A stretch of 64,000 nt of DNA from an uncultured Lachnoclostridium sp. (GTDB taxonomy: Bacteria > Bacillota > Clostridia > Lachnospirales > Lachnospiraceae), in contig CALWDO010000002.1 in assembly GCA_944376715.1 (NCBI GenBank), positions 62,001-126,000 on the forward strand, written 5' to 3'. Made by a program: the position numbers and the translations under genes. Positions 55,209-63,942 of this stretch are shown here, piece by piece. The number at the start of each line of letters is the position of its first letter. Within the stretch, counting starts at the first letter, position 1. Below the pieces are notes generated by a model. It had not been told where the DNA came from. It saw nothing but the letters and a program-made list of their open reading frames with translations, and did no database searches.

Positions 55209-56021
55209 ATGGATAAAGAATATTTTAAAGAGACTTTTCGATTTTCTACAGATTCGTCTTCTCCTCTGTATATGCAACTTGCTGCCTACATAAAGATTCA
55301 GATTCAAGCCGGTGTGTTGAAACCGGGTGATAAAATAATCACAGAAAATGAGTTATGCGAAATATTAAACGTCAGCCGAACAACAGTGCGGCAATGTATG
55401 AATCAGCTAGCAGAAGAAGGATATATTGTACGTCACCGTGGGAAAGGGTCTTTTATCGCTGATCAAAAACTAAAACGACCTATCAATTATTTGTATGATT
55501 TTACAGAAAACATTTTAAGCCTTGGTGCCACACCATCTTCCCAAGTATTACAATCAGAAGTCATCAACCTAACTGACAAAGCTCTGCTGGCTACTCTTCA
55601 GATGCCAATGGGACAGACTCATGCTTTTCATCTTCTCCGATTGCGGTGTGCCAATAACGAACCTATTCTGTTAGAGAACACTTATCTACCCTATTATCTG
55701 TGTCCTGGCATTGAACAATATGATTTTTCCACCTTATCTCTTTATCATACTTTGACGGAAAAATACTCCTTGGATCTTTATCATGCTAATGAAACTATCG
55801 AAGCAATTATTATCACAAAAGATTATGCTGATTTATTAAAATGCAATGCGAGGATTCCTGGATACAATATTACACGAACTTCACATCTCAACTCTGGATA
55901 CGTATTTGAATACACTAGTTCCATAACCCGGGCAGATCGTTGCATATTCCAGTTGGACCTTTACAAAAATGCTGGGGCCAACAAAAATCCTATTGATTTC
56001 CAGAGATGCATCAGTCTATAA
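55209..56021 (+). CDS. GntR/HutC-type transcriptional regulator
   Basis: 270 residues, a GntR winged helix at about 15-85 (AGVLKPGDKIITENELCEIL, NVSRTTVRQCMNQLAEEGYI) followed by a UTRA effector domain (about 100-260: FHLLRLRCANNEPILLENTY, YNITRTSHLNSGYVFEYTSS). UTRA proteins sense sugars, sugar phosphates or amino acids and are released from DNA. It is divergent from the kinase-glycyl-radical operon and most likely controls both island operons and itself. Confidence 0.9.
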   Translation: MDKEYFKETFRFSTDSSSPLYMQLAAYIKIQIQAGVLKPGDKIITENELCEILNVSRTTVRQCMNQLAEEGYIVRHRGKGSFIADQKLKRPINYLYDFTENILSLGATPSSQVLQSEVINLTDKALLATLQMPMGQTHAFHLLRLRCANNEPILLENTYLPYYLCPGIEQYDFSTLSLYHTLTEKYSLDLYHANETIEAIIITKDYADLLKCNARIPGYNITRTSHLNSGYVFEYTSSITRADRCIFQLDLYKNAGANKNPIDFQRCISL

Positions 56022-56033
56022 ATCTTTGCATGT

Positions 56034-56062
56034 AAAAAAGGCTGCCGCAAACCGCGGCAGCC
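56034..56062. terminator. Bidirectional terminator between GntR and fba
   Basis: GGCTGCCGC (56040-56048) pairs with GCGGCAGCC (56054-56062), with AAAAAA on the minus-strand exit side (T-run for fba) and AATTCTTTTTATT on the plus side. It closes the island on the right. Confidence 0.93.
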
Positions 56063-56085
56063 AATTCTTTTTATTATGCTGTTTC

Positions 56086-57054
56086 TCAAGCTTTTCCGTC
56101 GGATCCGAGTACGTTCACAATCTTGTGAGCAACCATTTCCTTAACCGCCTGACGAGCCGGTTTCAGATACTGTCTCGGGTCGAAATGATCCGGATGCTCT
56201 GCCATGTACTTTCTGATCGTACCGGTCATAGCAAGACGGATATCGGAGTCAATGTTGATCTTGCACACTGCGAGCTGAGCTGCTTTTCTAAGCTGCTCTT
56301 CCGGAATACCAACGGCATCCGGCATATTTCCGCCGTACTGATTGATCATCTTTACGAACTCCTGCGGAACAGAGGAAGAACCATGAAGAACGATCGGGAA
56401 TCCCGGAAGTCTCTTAATGCACTCTTCCAGTACGTCGAAACGCAGTGGCGGCGGAACTAAAACGCCGTCTGCATTGCGGGTGCACTGCTCCGGAGTAAAT
56501 TTGTAAGCGCCATGGGAGGTACCGATTGCGATTGCAAGGGAGTCACAGCCTGTCCGGCTTACGAACTCTTCTACCTCTTCCGGACGGGTATAGCTCTCAT
56601 GTCCGGCTTCTACAACTACTTCATCCTCGATACCAGCCAGAGTACCCAGCTCAGCCTCAACAACTACGCCATGAGCATGTGCGTACTCAACGACTTTCTT
56701 CGTAATCTCGATGTTCTCCTCGAAAGGTTTGGAGGAAGCATCGATCATAACGGAAGTAAATCCGCCGTCGATACAGGATTTGCAGGTCTCAAAGCTATCG
56801 CCATGATCCAGATGCAGTGCGATCGGAATATCCGGATTCTCAATCACTGCAGCCTCTACTAATTTTACAAGATAAGTGTGGTTTGCATAAGCTCTCGCAC
56901 CCTTGGAAACCTGAAGGATCACCGGACTCTTCAGCTCGCCTGCCGCCTCGGTAATACCCTGTACGATCTCCATGTTGTTCACATTGAAAGCGCCTACTGC
57001 ATATCCGCCGTCATACGCCTTTTTGAACATTTCTGTGGTTGTAACTAATGGCAT
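56086..57054 (-). CDS. fba: Class II fructose-bisphosphate aldolase
   Basis: 322 residues. It cleaves fructose-1,6-bisphosphate in glycolysis and uses zinc. The class II signatures are present: AVGAFNVNNMEIVQGITEAA, IALHLDHGDSFETCKSCIDG (zinc-binding His), VEAELGTLAGIEDEVVVEAG, and IVLHGSSSVPQEFVKMINQY. It lies outside the island by terminator and base composition, so it is the housekeeping enzyme. Confidence 0.96.
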   Translation of the reverse strand: MPLVTTTEMFKKAYDGGYAVGAFNVNNMEIVQGITEAAGELKSPVILQVSKGARAYANHTYLVKLVEAAVIENPDIPIALHLDHGDSFETCKSCIDGGFTSVMIDASSKPFEENIEITKKVVEYAHAHGVVVEAELGTLAGIEDEVVVEAGHESYTRPEEVEEFVSRTGCDSLAIAIGTSHGAYKFTPEQCTRNADGVLVPPPLRFDVLEECIKRLPGFPIVLHGSSSVPQEFVKMINQYGGNMPDAVGIPEEQLRKAAQLAVCKINIDSDIRLAMTGTIRKYMAEHPDHFDPRQYLKPARQAVKEMVAHKIVNVLGSDGKA

Positions 57055-57141
57055 TGTTTGTCATCCTTTCTTCACCATATTTGGCACACCGTGCCCATAT
57101 CAGTATCTTACTACATTTTCTGTGAATCAACAAGCTATTTT

Positions 57142-58260
57142 TCAGGAAATCACTGCGTTTTCCTCAATCAGGTCGATGACCCTCTCCTGTATCATCTGCT
57201 CTTCAATCATGTCCCTGCTGTAGACTGCCTCAATATCTGCCGTATCCTCGTATCCATACTGATCGGCCAGACTCTGCAGCTGCTCCTGGTACTCTTCCTC
57301 GGAAACTGTGATTCCTTCTTCTTCTGCCACCTGATGAAACGCCAGCGTCATCTGCACACGGAAATTAGCAGTCTCGCGGAACGCTTCCCGCAGCTGCTCT
57401 TCTGTCACGCCCAGCGCCTGTTCCAGAAACTCGTCCAGTTCCATGCTGTACATAGCCGCATACGTCTCATATTCGCTCATCATCTGATCGATGTAGGCTT
57501 CCACATCTGCGTCCTGAATCTCAAACTCGCATCCCTCCAGAAATGCGGCTACCAGGTCATACTGCAGATTGGACTCGGCTTCTTCCTCTGCGGTCTGCTC
57601 CAGACTGTCACGGATTGAACTCTCCAAGTCGGCTATGCTGTTATAATCGAGATTTTCCTGCACGAATTCGTCGCTCCAGTCATCCAGGACATATTCCTGT
57701 ACTTCATGTACATATACCTCGAACGTGGCGTCTTTCCCTGCCACTTCCTCATAATACTCCTCCGGGAAAGTCAGCGCGATCTCCCGGGTCTCGTCCGCCA
57801 CTGCACCGATTAACTGGTCTTCAAATCCGGGAACCATCTCTCCGCTTCCCAGCTCCAGAGAATACTCTGTCCCCTGCAGGGAATCGGACGTCTCGCCGTC
57901 CACATATCCGGTAAAATCGATGACTACTACATCTCCTTCCCGGGCCGGACGGTCCACTGTTTCCAGCTGAGAATATTCTTTTTTAATTGCATCCACTTCT
58001 GCCTGAACATCCTCGTCCGTAACCGCTTCCACTGCACGATGCGCCTCCAAGCCCTTATAAGGTCCAAGGGATACCAGCGTACTGGTCAGATCCTCATAGA
58101 GCACCGGGTCATATCCGGATATTCCATCACTATTCTCGGTCGATTCTTCCGCGCTTTCCTTCTCGGTATCAGTCCCATTATCTTCACTTCCATTGCTGCC
58201 GCATGCGGTCAGTCCAAGCAGGAATACCGCCAGGCAAAATAAAACATATTTTCTCTTCAT
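57142..58260 (-). CDS. FKBP/trigger-factor-like foldase lipoprotein
   Basis: 372 residues with lipobox LLGLTAC. Residues about 100-190 form an FKBP domain (AREGDVVVIDFTGYVDGETS, GSGEMVPGFEDQLIGAVADE); residues about 200-370 match the trigger-factor C-terminal chaperone region (QENLDYNSIADLESSIRDSL, MTLAFHQVAEEEGITVSEEE). Membrane-anchored relatives of trigger factor are common in Clostridia and aid folding of exported proteins. Confidence 0.9.
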   Translation of the reverse strand: MKRKYVLFCLAVFLLGLTACGSNGSEDNGTDTEKESAEESTENSDGISGYDPVLYEDLTSTLVSLGPYKGLEAHRAVEAVTDEDVQAEVDAIKKEYSQLETVDRPAREGDVVVIDFTGYVDGETSDSLQGTEYSLELGSGEMVPGFEDQLIGAVADETREIALTFPEEYYEEVAGKDATFEVYVHEVQEYVLDDWSDEFVQENLDYNSIADLESSIRDSLEQTAEEEAESNLQYDLVAAFLEGCEFEIQDADVEAYIDQMMSEYETYAAMYSMELDEFLEQALGVTEEQLREAFRETANFRVQMTLAFHQVAEEEGITVSEEEYQEQLQSLADQYGYEDTADIEAVYSRDMIEEQMIQERVIDLIEENAVIS

Positions 58261-58400
58261 ATTTAATCCTTTCCTCCATTATGGTAACAAAGTATATCAT
58301 TTTCCCCCGGGGTTGGCAACCTCTCTTATTCTTGCATTTTACGATAAACAATGCTACAATGAGACGAGAAAATGAAACAGGGAGGAACGCGGAAAAACAT

Positions 58401-58844
58401 ATGAACATCTGGTATATACTGATTGCTATTCTTGTAATTCTGATCATTATACTGGCTATCCTGTATTTCATGGGACGCCGCCTGCAGAAGAAGCAGGACG
58501 AAAGCCAGGCGCAGTTAGACGCTATGGCTCAGACCGCCAGTATGCTGGTTATCGATAAGAAGCGTATGAAGATTAAAGAGTCCGGATTACCGGCCGTCGT
58601 TATCAACCAGACGCCCTGGTATCTTCGCCGGTCTAGAGTACCGGTAGTTAAAGCCAAGGTCGGACCCAAGATCATGACCCTGATCGCAGACGAAAAAGTC
58701 TTCGAGCAGATCCCAGTTAAAAAGGAAGTCAAAGTCGTGATCAGCGGCATCTACATCACAGCTATCAAAGGCGCCCGCGGCGGTCTGGAAAAACCCCAGA
58801 AAAAACAAGGATTTTTCAAGCGCCATTTTGGAAAAAAATCATAA
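58401..58844 (+). CDS. Small membrane-anchored conserved protein
   Basis: 147 residues from ATG at 58401. One N-terminal helix (IWYILIAILVILIIILAILY) and a basic cytosolic tail (KKRMKIKESGLPAVVINQTP, VPVVKAKVGPKIMTLIADEK) suggest a cytoplasmic-facing protein anchored in the membrane. No named domain is recognised; it is familiar as a conserved Lachnospiraceae protein. It ends at a strong bidirectional terminator. Confidence 0.75.
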   Translation: MNIWYILIAILVILIIILAILYFMGRRLQKKQDESQAQLDAMAQTASMLVIDKKRMKIKESGLPAVVINQTPWYLRRSRVPVVKAKVGPKIMTLIADEKVFEQIPVKKEVKVVISGIYITAIKGARGGLEKPQKKQGFFKRHFGKKS

Positions 58845-58850
58845 TGTAGC

Positions 58851-58880
58851 AAAAAAGGAATGCCGGCGGCATTCCTTTTT
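58851..58880. terminator. Bidirectional terminator of the small membrane protein and response regulator
   Basis: AAAAAGGAATGCC (58852-58864) pairs with GGCATTCCTTTTT (58868-58880) around a 3-nt loop. T-runs exist on both strands. Confidence 0.92.
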
Positions 58881-58890
58881 GTTGTCCTTT

Positions 58891-59580
58891 TTATACTTTA
58901 AAGCGGTATCCGACCCCCCATATGGTCTCAATATACTGGGGCTTCGCCGTATTGAACTCGATCTTTTCCCTAATTTTCTTGATGTGCACCGTCACTGTCG
59001 CGATATCTCCGATGGATTCCATATCCCAGATCTTGCTGAACAGTTCTTCCTTGGTGAATACGTGGTTCGGATTCTGCGCCAGGAAAGTGAGCAGGTCGAA
59101 CTCTTTGGATGTAAAAGCCTTCTCCTCGCCGTTCACCCAGACCCGCCTGGCAGTCTTATCGATCTTTATTCCGCGGATCTCTATAATCTCATTCTCCTGG
59201 ATCCCGCTGCCTACCAGCCGCTCATAACGCGCCAGATGCGCCTTGACGCGGGCAACCAGTTCGCTGGGGCTGAACGGCTTTGTCATATAGTCATCCGCGC
59301 CCAGACCCAGACCCCGGATCTTATCGATGTCATCTTTCTTGGCCGAAACCATGATCACCGGAATGTCTTTCTCCTCCCGGATCTTTTTACAGATTTCAAA
59401 TCCGTCCACACCCGGGAGCATCAGATCCAGAATAATCAGGTCAAAGTCTTCCTTAAGCGCCTTCGTCAGTCCGGCGTCTCCTCTCTCCTCAATCTCTACT
59501 TCAAATCCGCTCAGTTCCAGATAATCTTTCTCAAGATCCGCGATCGCTTCTTCGTCTTCGATAATCAATATCTTACTCAT
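58891..59580 (-). CDS. OmpR/PhoB-family response regulator
   Basis: 229 residues. The receiver domain has the acidic pair in IIEDEEAIADLEKDYLELSG, the phosphoacceptor Asp in DLIILDLMLPGVDGFEI and Lys in GADDYMTKPFSPSELVARV. The C-terminal winged helix (FTSKEFDLLTFLAQNPNHVF, VTVHIKKIREKIEF) binds DNA. It overlaps the end of the kinase gene by 8 nt. The signal is unknown. Confidence 0.94.
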   Translation of the reverse strand: MSKILIIEDEEAIADLEKDYLELSGFEVEIEERGDAGLTKALKEDFDLIILDLMLPGVDGFEICKKIREEKDIPVIMVSAKKDDIDKIRGLGLGADDYMTKPFSPSELVARVKAHLARYERLVGSGIQENEIIEIRGIKIDKTARRVWVNGEEKAFTSKEFDLLTFLAQNPNHVFTKEELFSKIWDMESIGDIATVTVHIKKIREKIEFNTAKPQYIETIWGVGYRFKV

Positions 59581-60664
59581 TCACAGGTACCTCCTGATAT
59601 TTTCTAAGCACAAAATACATCGTCGTGCCAACGCCTTCTTTGCTGGTCACCCAGACCTTTCCGCCGTGATCCTCCATAATCTTGTGAACGATGGAAAGCC
59701 CGATTCCGCTGCCCCCTTTGGAGGAGTTCCGGGATGTATCCGACCGGAAAAACCGGTCAAAGATATACGGCTGATCCTTGGCAGGGATACCCTTTCCGTT
59801 GTCTTCAATCTCCACCTGGATAAAGTCCCCCACATCCTTGACCCGGATATGGATAAACTTCTCCGGCTTGTCCATATATTTTACCGAGTTGCTGACAATA
59901 TTGTTGATGACACGTTTCATCTGCTCCGCGTCCGCGATAACGGTCACGTCGTCAGCCACTTCATTAGTATAAGACAGCCCGATCTTCTGCGGGCTTAGTT
60001 CCAGACCGATATCTTCGATACAGTCGTCAAAATATTCTTTTACATTAATCTTGTTAAATGTATACGGGATCCGGTTCGTATCGATCTTGGAGTAAAACGT
60101 CAGCTCGTTGATCAGACGGTCCATGTCATTTGCCTTATTATAGATGGTTCTCAGATACTTTACCTGCTTCTCCGGCGTGTCCGCCACCCCGTCCAGCAGC
60201 CCTTCCACATACCCTTTGATTGCGGTGATCGGCGTCTTCAGGTCATGGGATATATTGCTGATCAGTTCCTTGCTCTGGCTGTCGAAAGCGATCCGCTCTT
60301 CGGTCGATTCCTTCAGACGCAGCCGCATTTCCTCAAAATCCGCGCACAGCTCGCCGATCTCGTCGTTGTCCTCAATCTCCATCTCAAAATCCAGATTGCC
60401 GTCCCGGATATTGCGGGTGGCTTTCTTCATGGTCTCGATGGGATTTAAGATACTGCGGTATATCCAGACGATCAGAAACGCGCTGGTCATCGCCATGATC
60501 AGAAGCACCGAAAGAAGCATCTCCCCCAGAAACTCTTTTGTCTGAGGCGTAGCCACTTCCGCGGGCTGCATGCTCATAAATCCTATAAATACAATCGTGA
60601 TCAAAAAAAGCGGGACTGCTATCACCACGCTGAATGTGATGATCAGTTTTGTTTTCAGATTCAT
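59573..60664 (-). CDS. Sensor histidine kinase
   Basis: 363 residues from ATG at 60664 with GGAGG 5-9 nt upstream. Two membrane helices (about 5-30 and 50-75, with a very short outside loop) precede a HAMP domain, then HisKA with the phospho-His in ISNISHDLKTPITAIKGYVE and the ATPase (NNIVSNSVKYMD, GDFIQVEIEDNGKGIPAKDQ, SSKGGSGIGLSIVHKIMEDH). The loop is too small for a ligand domain, so it may sense membrane or partner protein signals. An in-frame extension to 60955 crosses the tandem repeat and is not used. The kinase precedes the regulator in the operon, less common than the reverse. Confidence 0.94.
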   Translation of the reverse strand: MNLKTKLIITFSVVIAVPLFLITIVFIGFMSMQPAEVATPQTKEFLGEMLLSVLLIMAMTSAFLIVWIYRSILNPIETMKKATRNIRDGNLDFEMEIEDNDEIGELCADFEEMRLRLKESTEERIAFDSQSKELISNISHDLKTPITAIKGYVEGLLDGVADTPEKQVKYLRTIYNKANDMDRLINELTFYSKIDTNRIPYTFNKINVKEYFDDCIEDIGLELSPQKIGLSYTNEVADDVTVIADAEQMKRVINNIVSNSVKYMDKPEKFIHIRVKDVGDFIQVEIEDNGKGIPAKDQPYIFDRFFRSDTSRNSSKGGSGIGLSIVHKIMEDHGGKVWVTSKEGVGTTMYFVLRKYQEVPVNE

Positions 60665-60672
60665 GTGATCCT

Positions 60673-60959
60673 CCGTCTGCAGGCCCGGAAGGGTTTTTCC
60701 CCGCAGTGCTCGCTCGACTTCGCTTCGCTTCGTCTCGCTCACGGGCTTCGCCCTATAGAATCCGTCAAAAACAGATTCTTTCATGCAAGCATGAAACGTC
60801 AGCTTCTTCGTCTTCTGCACCGGCAGGGTTTTTCCCCGCAGTGCTCGCTCGACTTCGCTTCGCTTCGTCTCGCTCACGGGCTTCGCCCTATAGAATCCGT
60901 TAAAAACAGATTCTTTCATGCAAGCATGAAAAATCTGTTTTTCCGTCTTCTGCACTGCT
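60673..60959. repeat. 135-bp tandem repeat in the leader of the kinase/regulator operon
   Basis: Two copies (about 60686-60820 and 60821-60955) with few differences. Each contains a GC-rich CTTCGCTTCGCTTCG run and the palindrome TTCATGCAAGCATGAA. Copy 2 adds an outer stem AAAAACAGATT/AATCTGTTTTT. The period is 45 codons and the minus-strand frame is open through both copies. It lies between the kinase start and the metK riboswitch, in the 5' leader of the kinase mRNA. Confidence 0.85.
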
Positions 60960-61023
60960 CGTTGCCTACGTGAACATTATATCATACATTATGTTTTCTA
61001 TTTATAAACTTTTTGTAAATCTA

Positions 61024-61052
61024 TTGACTTTTCCATATTACTGTCGTATCTT
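61024..61052 (+). promoter_or_regulatory. Promoter of the metK riboswitch transcript
   Basis: TTGACT (61024-61029), a 17-nt spacer and TATCTT (61047-61052), about 33 nt before the SAM-I aptamer. Confidence 0.75.
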
Positions 61053-61084
61053 ATTGTGTGAAAAAAGTCCATAGCAGTATTTCT

Positions 61085-61181
61085 CTTATTCAGAGCGGTG
61101 GAGATACATAGGATCTGTGAAACCCGGCAACCCCTGCCATTGCAGGAAGGTGCTAACCTGAGCGAGCAATCGAACAATAAG
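61085..61181 (+). ncRNA. SAM-I (S-box) riboswitch
   Basis: The canonical S-box runs from CTTATTCAGAGCGGTGGAG to CGAACAATAAG, with P1 CTTATT/AATAAG, the CAGAG/GGTGGAG kink-turn region, the conserved GTGAAACCCGGCAACC core and GGTGCTAACCTGAGCGAGCA. On SAM binding it stops the transcript at the adjacent terminator, keeping metK low when SAM is plentiful. Confidence 0.96.
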
Positions 61182-61205
61182 GGATTTGATAAACGATTTT
61201 ATCAG

Positions 61206-61228
61206 GTCCGCTTATGCGGACTTTTTTT
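61206..61228 (+). terminator. Expression-platform terminator of the SAM riboswitch
   Basis: GTCCGC (61206-61211), TTAT loop, GCGGAC (61216-61221) and a seven-T run. Competes with an antiterminator using the 3' side of P1. Confidence 0.93.
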
Positions 61229-61291
61229 ATGTCACTTTTTACATCCGGGAGGAAATAACTCCCGCGATTTGCCAAAGAGAGGAGTTATCTA

Positions 61292-62482
61292 ATGGAGAAA
61301 TTATTATTTACTTCTGAATCTGTAACAGAAGGCCATCCGGACAAGGTCTGCGATCAGATCTCCGATGCCATTCTGGACGCGCTGATGGCCCAGGATCCCA
61401 TGAGCCGCGTAGCATGCGAGACCTGCACCACTACCGGTCTGGTTCTGGTCATGGGAGAGATCACCACAAAGGCGTCTATCGACATTCAGAAAATCGTAAG
61501 GGATACGATCCGCGAAATCGGTTACACCGACGCGGCATACGGTTTTGACGCAGATACATGCGCAGTCATCACCGCACTTGACAAACAGTCCACAGACATC
61601 GCCATGGGCGTTGACAAAGCTCTGGAAGCGAAAGAACATACCATGGACGACAGTGAGATCGAAGCGATCGGAGCCGGTGATCAGGGTATGATGTTCGGAT
61701 ACGCCACCAATGAAACGCCGGAACTGATGCCTTACGCGATCGCCCTGGCGCACAAACTGGCCCGCCGCCTGACCGAAGTCCGCAAAGACGGCACCCTGCC
61801 GTATCTCCGCCCGGACGGAAAGACTCAGGTAACCGTGGAATACAACGCAGAGGGCAAGCCGGTACGCCTTAACGCTGTCGTTTTGTCCACCCAGCATGAC
61901 GATGATGTGACCCAGGAGCAGATCCACAAAGATATTAAAAAATATGTCTTCGATGAAATTCTGCCCGCTGATATGGTTGACGCCGACACCAAATTCTTCA
62001 TCAATCCTACCGGACGTTTCGTCATCGGAGGCCCCCACGGGGACAGCGGCCTGACCGGACGTAAGATTATCGTGGACACCTACGGCGGATATGCACGTCA
62101 CGGCGGCGGGGCATTCTCCGGCAAAGACTGCACAAAAGTAGACCGTTCCGCAGCCTACGCTGCACGTTATGCAGCCAAAAATATTGTTGCGGCAGGTCTT
62201 GCCGATAAATGCGAGATCCAGCTCTCTTATGCCATCGGTGTGGCAAAGCCCACCTCTGTCCGTGTAGACACCTTTGGTACAGGAAAACTCTCTGACAGCG
62301 AACTGGTAGAGATCATCCGTGAAAACTTCGATTTAAGACCCGCAGGCATCATCCAGATGCTGGATCTGCGCCGTCCGATCTACAAGCAGACTGCTGCTTA
62401 CGGACACTTTGGCCGTACAGATCTGGATCTGCCCTGGGAGAAGACGGACAAAGTGGATGTACTCAAAGCATATTTGAAATAA
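61292..62482 (+). CDS. metK: S-adenosylmethionine synthetase
   Basis: 396 residues. It makes SAM from methionine and ATP. Signatures: [40 protein letters not shown] (methionine/ATP loop), and [20 protein letters not shown]. Controlled by the upstream SAM-I riboswitch, with a strong terminator downstream. Confidence 0.98.
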   Translation: MEKLLFTSESVTEGHPDKVCDQISDAILDALMAQDPMSRVACETCTTTGLVLVMGEITTKASIDIQKIVRDTIREIGYTDAAYGFDADTCAVITALDKQSTDIAMGVDKALEAKEHTMDDSEIEAIGAGDQGMMFGYATNETPELMPYAIALAHKLARRLTEVRKDGTLPYLRPDGKTQVTVEYNAEGKPVRLNAVVLSTQHDDDVTQEQIHKDIKKYVFDEILPADMVDADTKFFINPTGRFVIGGPHGDSGLTGRKIIVDTYGGYARHGGGAFSGKDCTKVDRSAAYAARYAAKNIVAAGLADKCEIQLSYAIGVAKPTSVRVDTFGTGKLSDSELVEIIRENFDLRPAGIIQMLDLRRPIYKQTAAYGHFGRTDLDLPWEKTDKVDVLKAYLK

Positions 62483-62509
62483 TTCAGATATTCATTGGAG
62501 ATTTTGTAT

Positions 62510-62551
62510 GGACGGCTGCAGACTTTTCGTAATCTGCGGCCGTCCTTTTTT
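62510..62551 (+). terminator. Terminator of metK
   Basis: GGACGGCTGCAGA (62510-62522) pairs with TCTGCGGCCGTCC (62533-62545) with one mismatch, followed by TTTTTT. Confidence 0.93.
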
Positions 62552-62688
62552 CAACTTTACCTAAAACATGCCCGCAAAGTTTCTCCTGGAAATTTTCTGC
62601 GGATTGCCAGAAATGTAAAAACAACATATACTATAAGAACAAATGCCTGGTCCTGTTCAGGCAAATAACTACTCAAGGGAGACCATAC

Positions 62689-63882
62689 ATGAAAAAAATC
62701 ATTCACAGCCTGCCGTTCCGGCTCCTTCTGGGCGTCGTCATCGGCATCCTGCTGGGGCTTCTGTCCGGCCATTATCCGGAAGCTCCTGTTTCCATGGCAT
62801 TCATGAATGTCATCGTATCTTTGAAACAGATTCTGGGCGAGATCATTAATTTCTGCGTGCCGCTCATCATCATCGGATTTATCGCGCCCTCCATCACCAC
62901 CCTTGGAAAAAGCGCGTCCCGCATGCTGGGCGTAGCACTTCTGCTCGCCTACGCCTCCTCTATCGGAGCCGCTTTTTTCTCCACCGCGGCCGGTTATGCG
63001 CTGATCCCGCGGCTTTCCATCGTTTCTGCCGCCGAGGGTCTTCGTGCTCTTCCGGAAGCCGTTTTCCAGCTGGAGATCGCGCCGATTATGAGCGTCATGA
63101 GCGCTCTGGTATTTTCCATATTGATCGGACTGGGCGTGACCTGGACCGGTTCATCCCGCACGGCAGAGCTGCTGGAGGAATTTCAGAAAATCATTCTCCA
63201 GGTCGTCAGCCGTGTAATCATACCGCTCCTGCCCTTCTTCATCGCCTGCACGTTCTGCGGACTGGCTTATGAAGGCACGATCACACAGCAGCTGCCTGTG
63301 TTCCTGAAAGTGATCCTGATCGTTATAGTCGGACATTTCATCTGGATGACGCTCCTGTATGGCCTGGCCGGTCTCTATTCCGGAAAGAATCCTCTGGAGG
63401 TCGTAAAACATTACGGGCCTGCTTATATCACAGCAGTAGGTACTATGTCTTCGGCCGCCACCCTCGCCGTAGCGCTCCGCTGCGCGAAAAAATCTTCCGT
63501 GCTCAGGGAAGACATGGTGAACTTTGGCATTCCCCTGTTTGCCAACATCCATCTGTGCGGTTCCGTGCTCACGGAAGTATTTTTCGTCATGACGGTATCT
63601 CAGATCCTCTACGGAAGTATGCCGGCTGTCGGCACGATGGTTCTTTTCTGCCTGCTTCTGGGCGTTTTTGCCATCGGCGCGCCGGGCGTTCCAGGCGGTA
63701 CGGTTATGGCATCCCTGGGACTGATCACCGGAGTTCTTCTGTTTGACGCTACCGGAACCGCATTGATGCTGACCATCTTCGCTCTGCAGGACAGCTTCGG
63801 CACCGCCTGCAATGTGACCGGAGACGGCGCATTGACGCTGATCCTGACCGGGTATGCGGATAAACATCAGATCGAACCATAA
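62689..63882 (+). CDS. Dicarboxylate/amino-acid:cation symporter (DAACS family)
   Basis: 397 residues, a GltP/SstT-like transporter with eight or so helices and two hairpins. Signatures: INFCVPLIIIGFIAPSITTL, TAVGTMSSAATLAVALRCAK (first re-entrant hairpin), GVFAIGAPGVPGGTVMASLG and LQDSFGTACNVTGDGALTLI (substrate/cation site). Amino acids such as Glu, Asp or Ser/Thr are typical substrates; not resolved here. It has its own terminator. Confidence 0.9.
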   Translation: MKKIIHSLPFRLLLGVVIGILLGLLSGHYPEAPVSMAFMNVIVSLKQILGEIINFCVPLIIIGFIAPSITTLGKSASRMLGVALLLAYASSIGAAFFSTAAGYALIPRLSIVSAAEGLRALPEAVFQLEIAPIMSVMSALVFSILIGLGVTWTGSSRTAELLEEFQKIILQVVSRVIIPLLPFFIACTFCGLAYEGTITQQLPVFLKVILIVIVGHFIWMTLLYGLAGLYSGKNPLEVVKHYGPAYITAVGTMSSAATLAVALRCAKKSSVLREDMVNFGIPLFANIHLCGSVLTEVFFVMTVSQILYGSMPAVGTMVLFCLLLGVFAIGAPGVPGGTVMASLGLITGVLLFDATGTALMLTIFALQDSFGTACNVTGDGALTLILTGYADKHQIEP

Positions 63883-63898
63883 TCTTGTCTTATGCAGC

Positions 63899-63935
63899 AG
63901 GGCAGAGCGGTATAAAAACTGCTCTGCCCTGTATT
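63899..63935 (+). terminator. Terminator of the DAACS symporter
   Basis: GGGCAGAGC (63900-63908) pairs with GCTCTGCCC (63921-63929); T-rich tract TGTATTTCTTCTG follows. May act in both directions. Confidence 0.8.
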
Positions 63936-63942
63936 TCTTCTG

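Noticed and set aside
60664..60955. N-terminal extension of the histidine kinase through the tandem repeat
   Set aside because: The ATG at 60664 has a good GGAGG site and precedes a normal first membrane helix. The extension is repeat sequence with no known domain.
60673..60959. CRISPR-like array
   Set aside because: There are only two copies with a 135-bp period, no short direct repeats with unique spacers, and no cas genes in the window.
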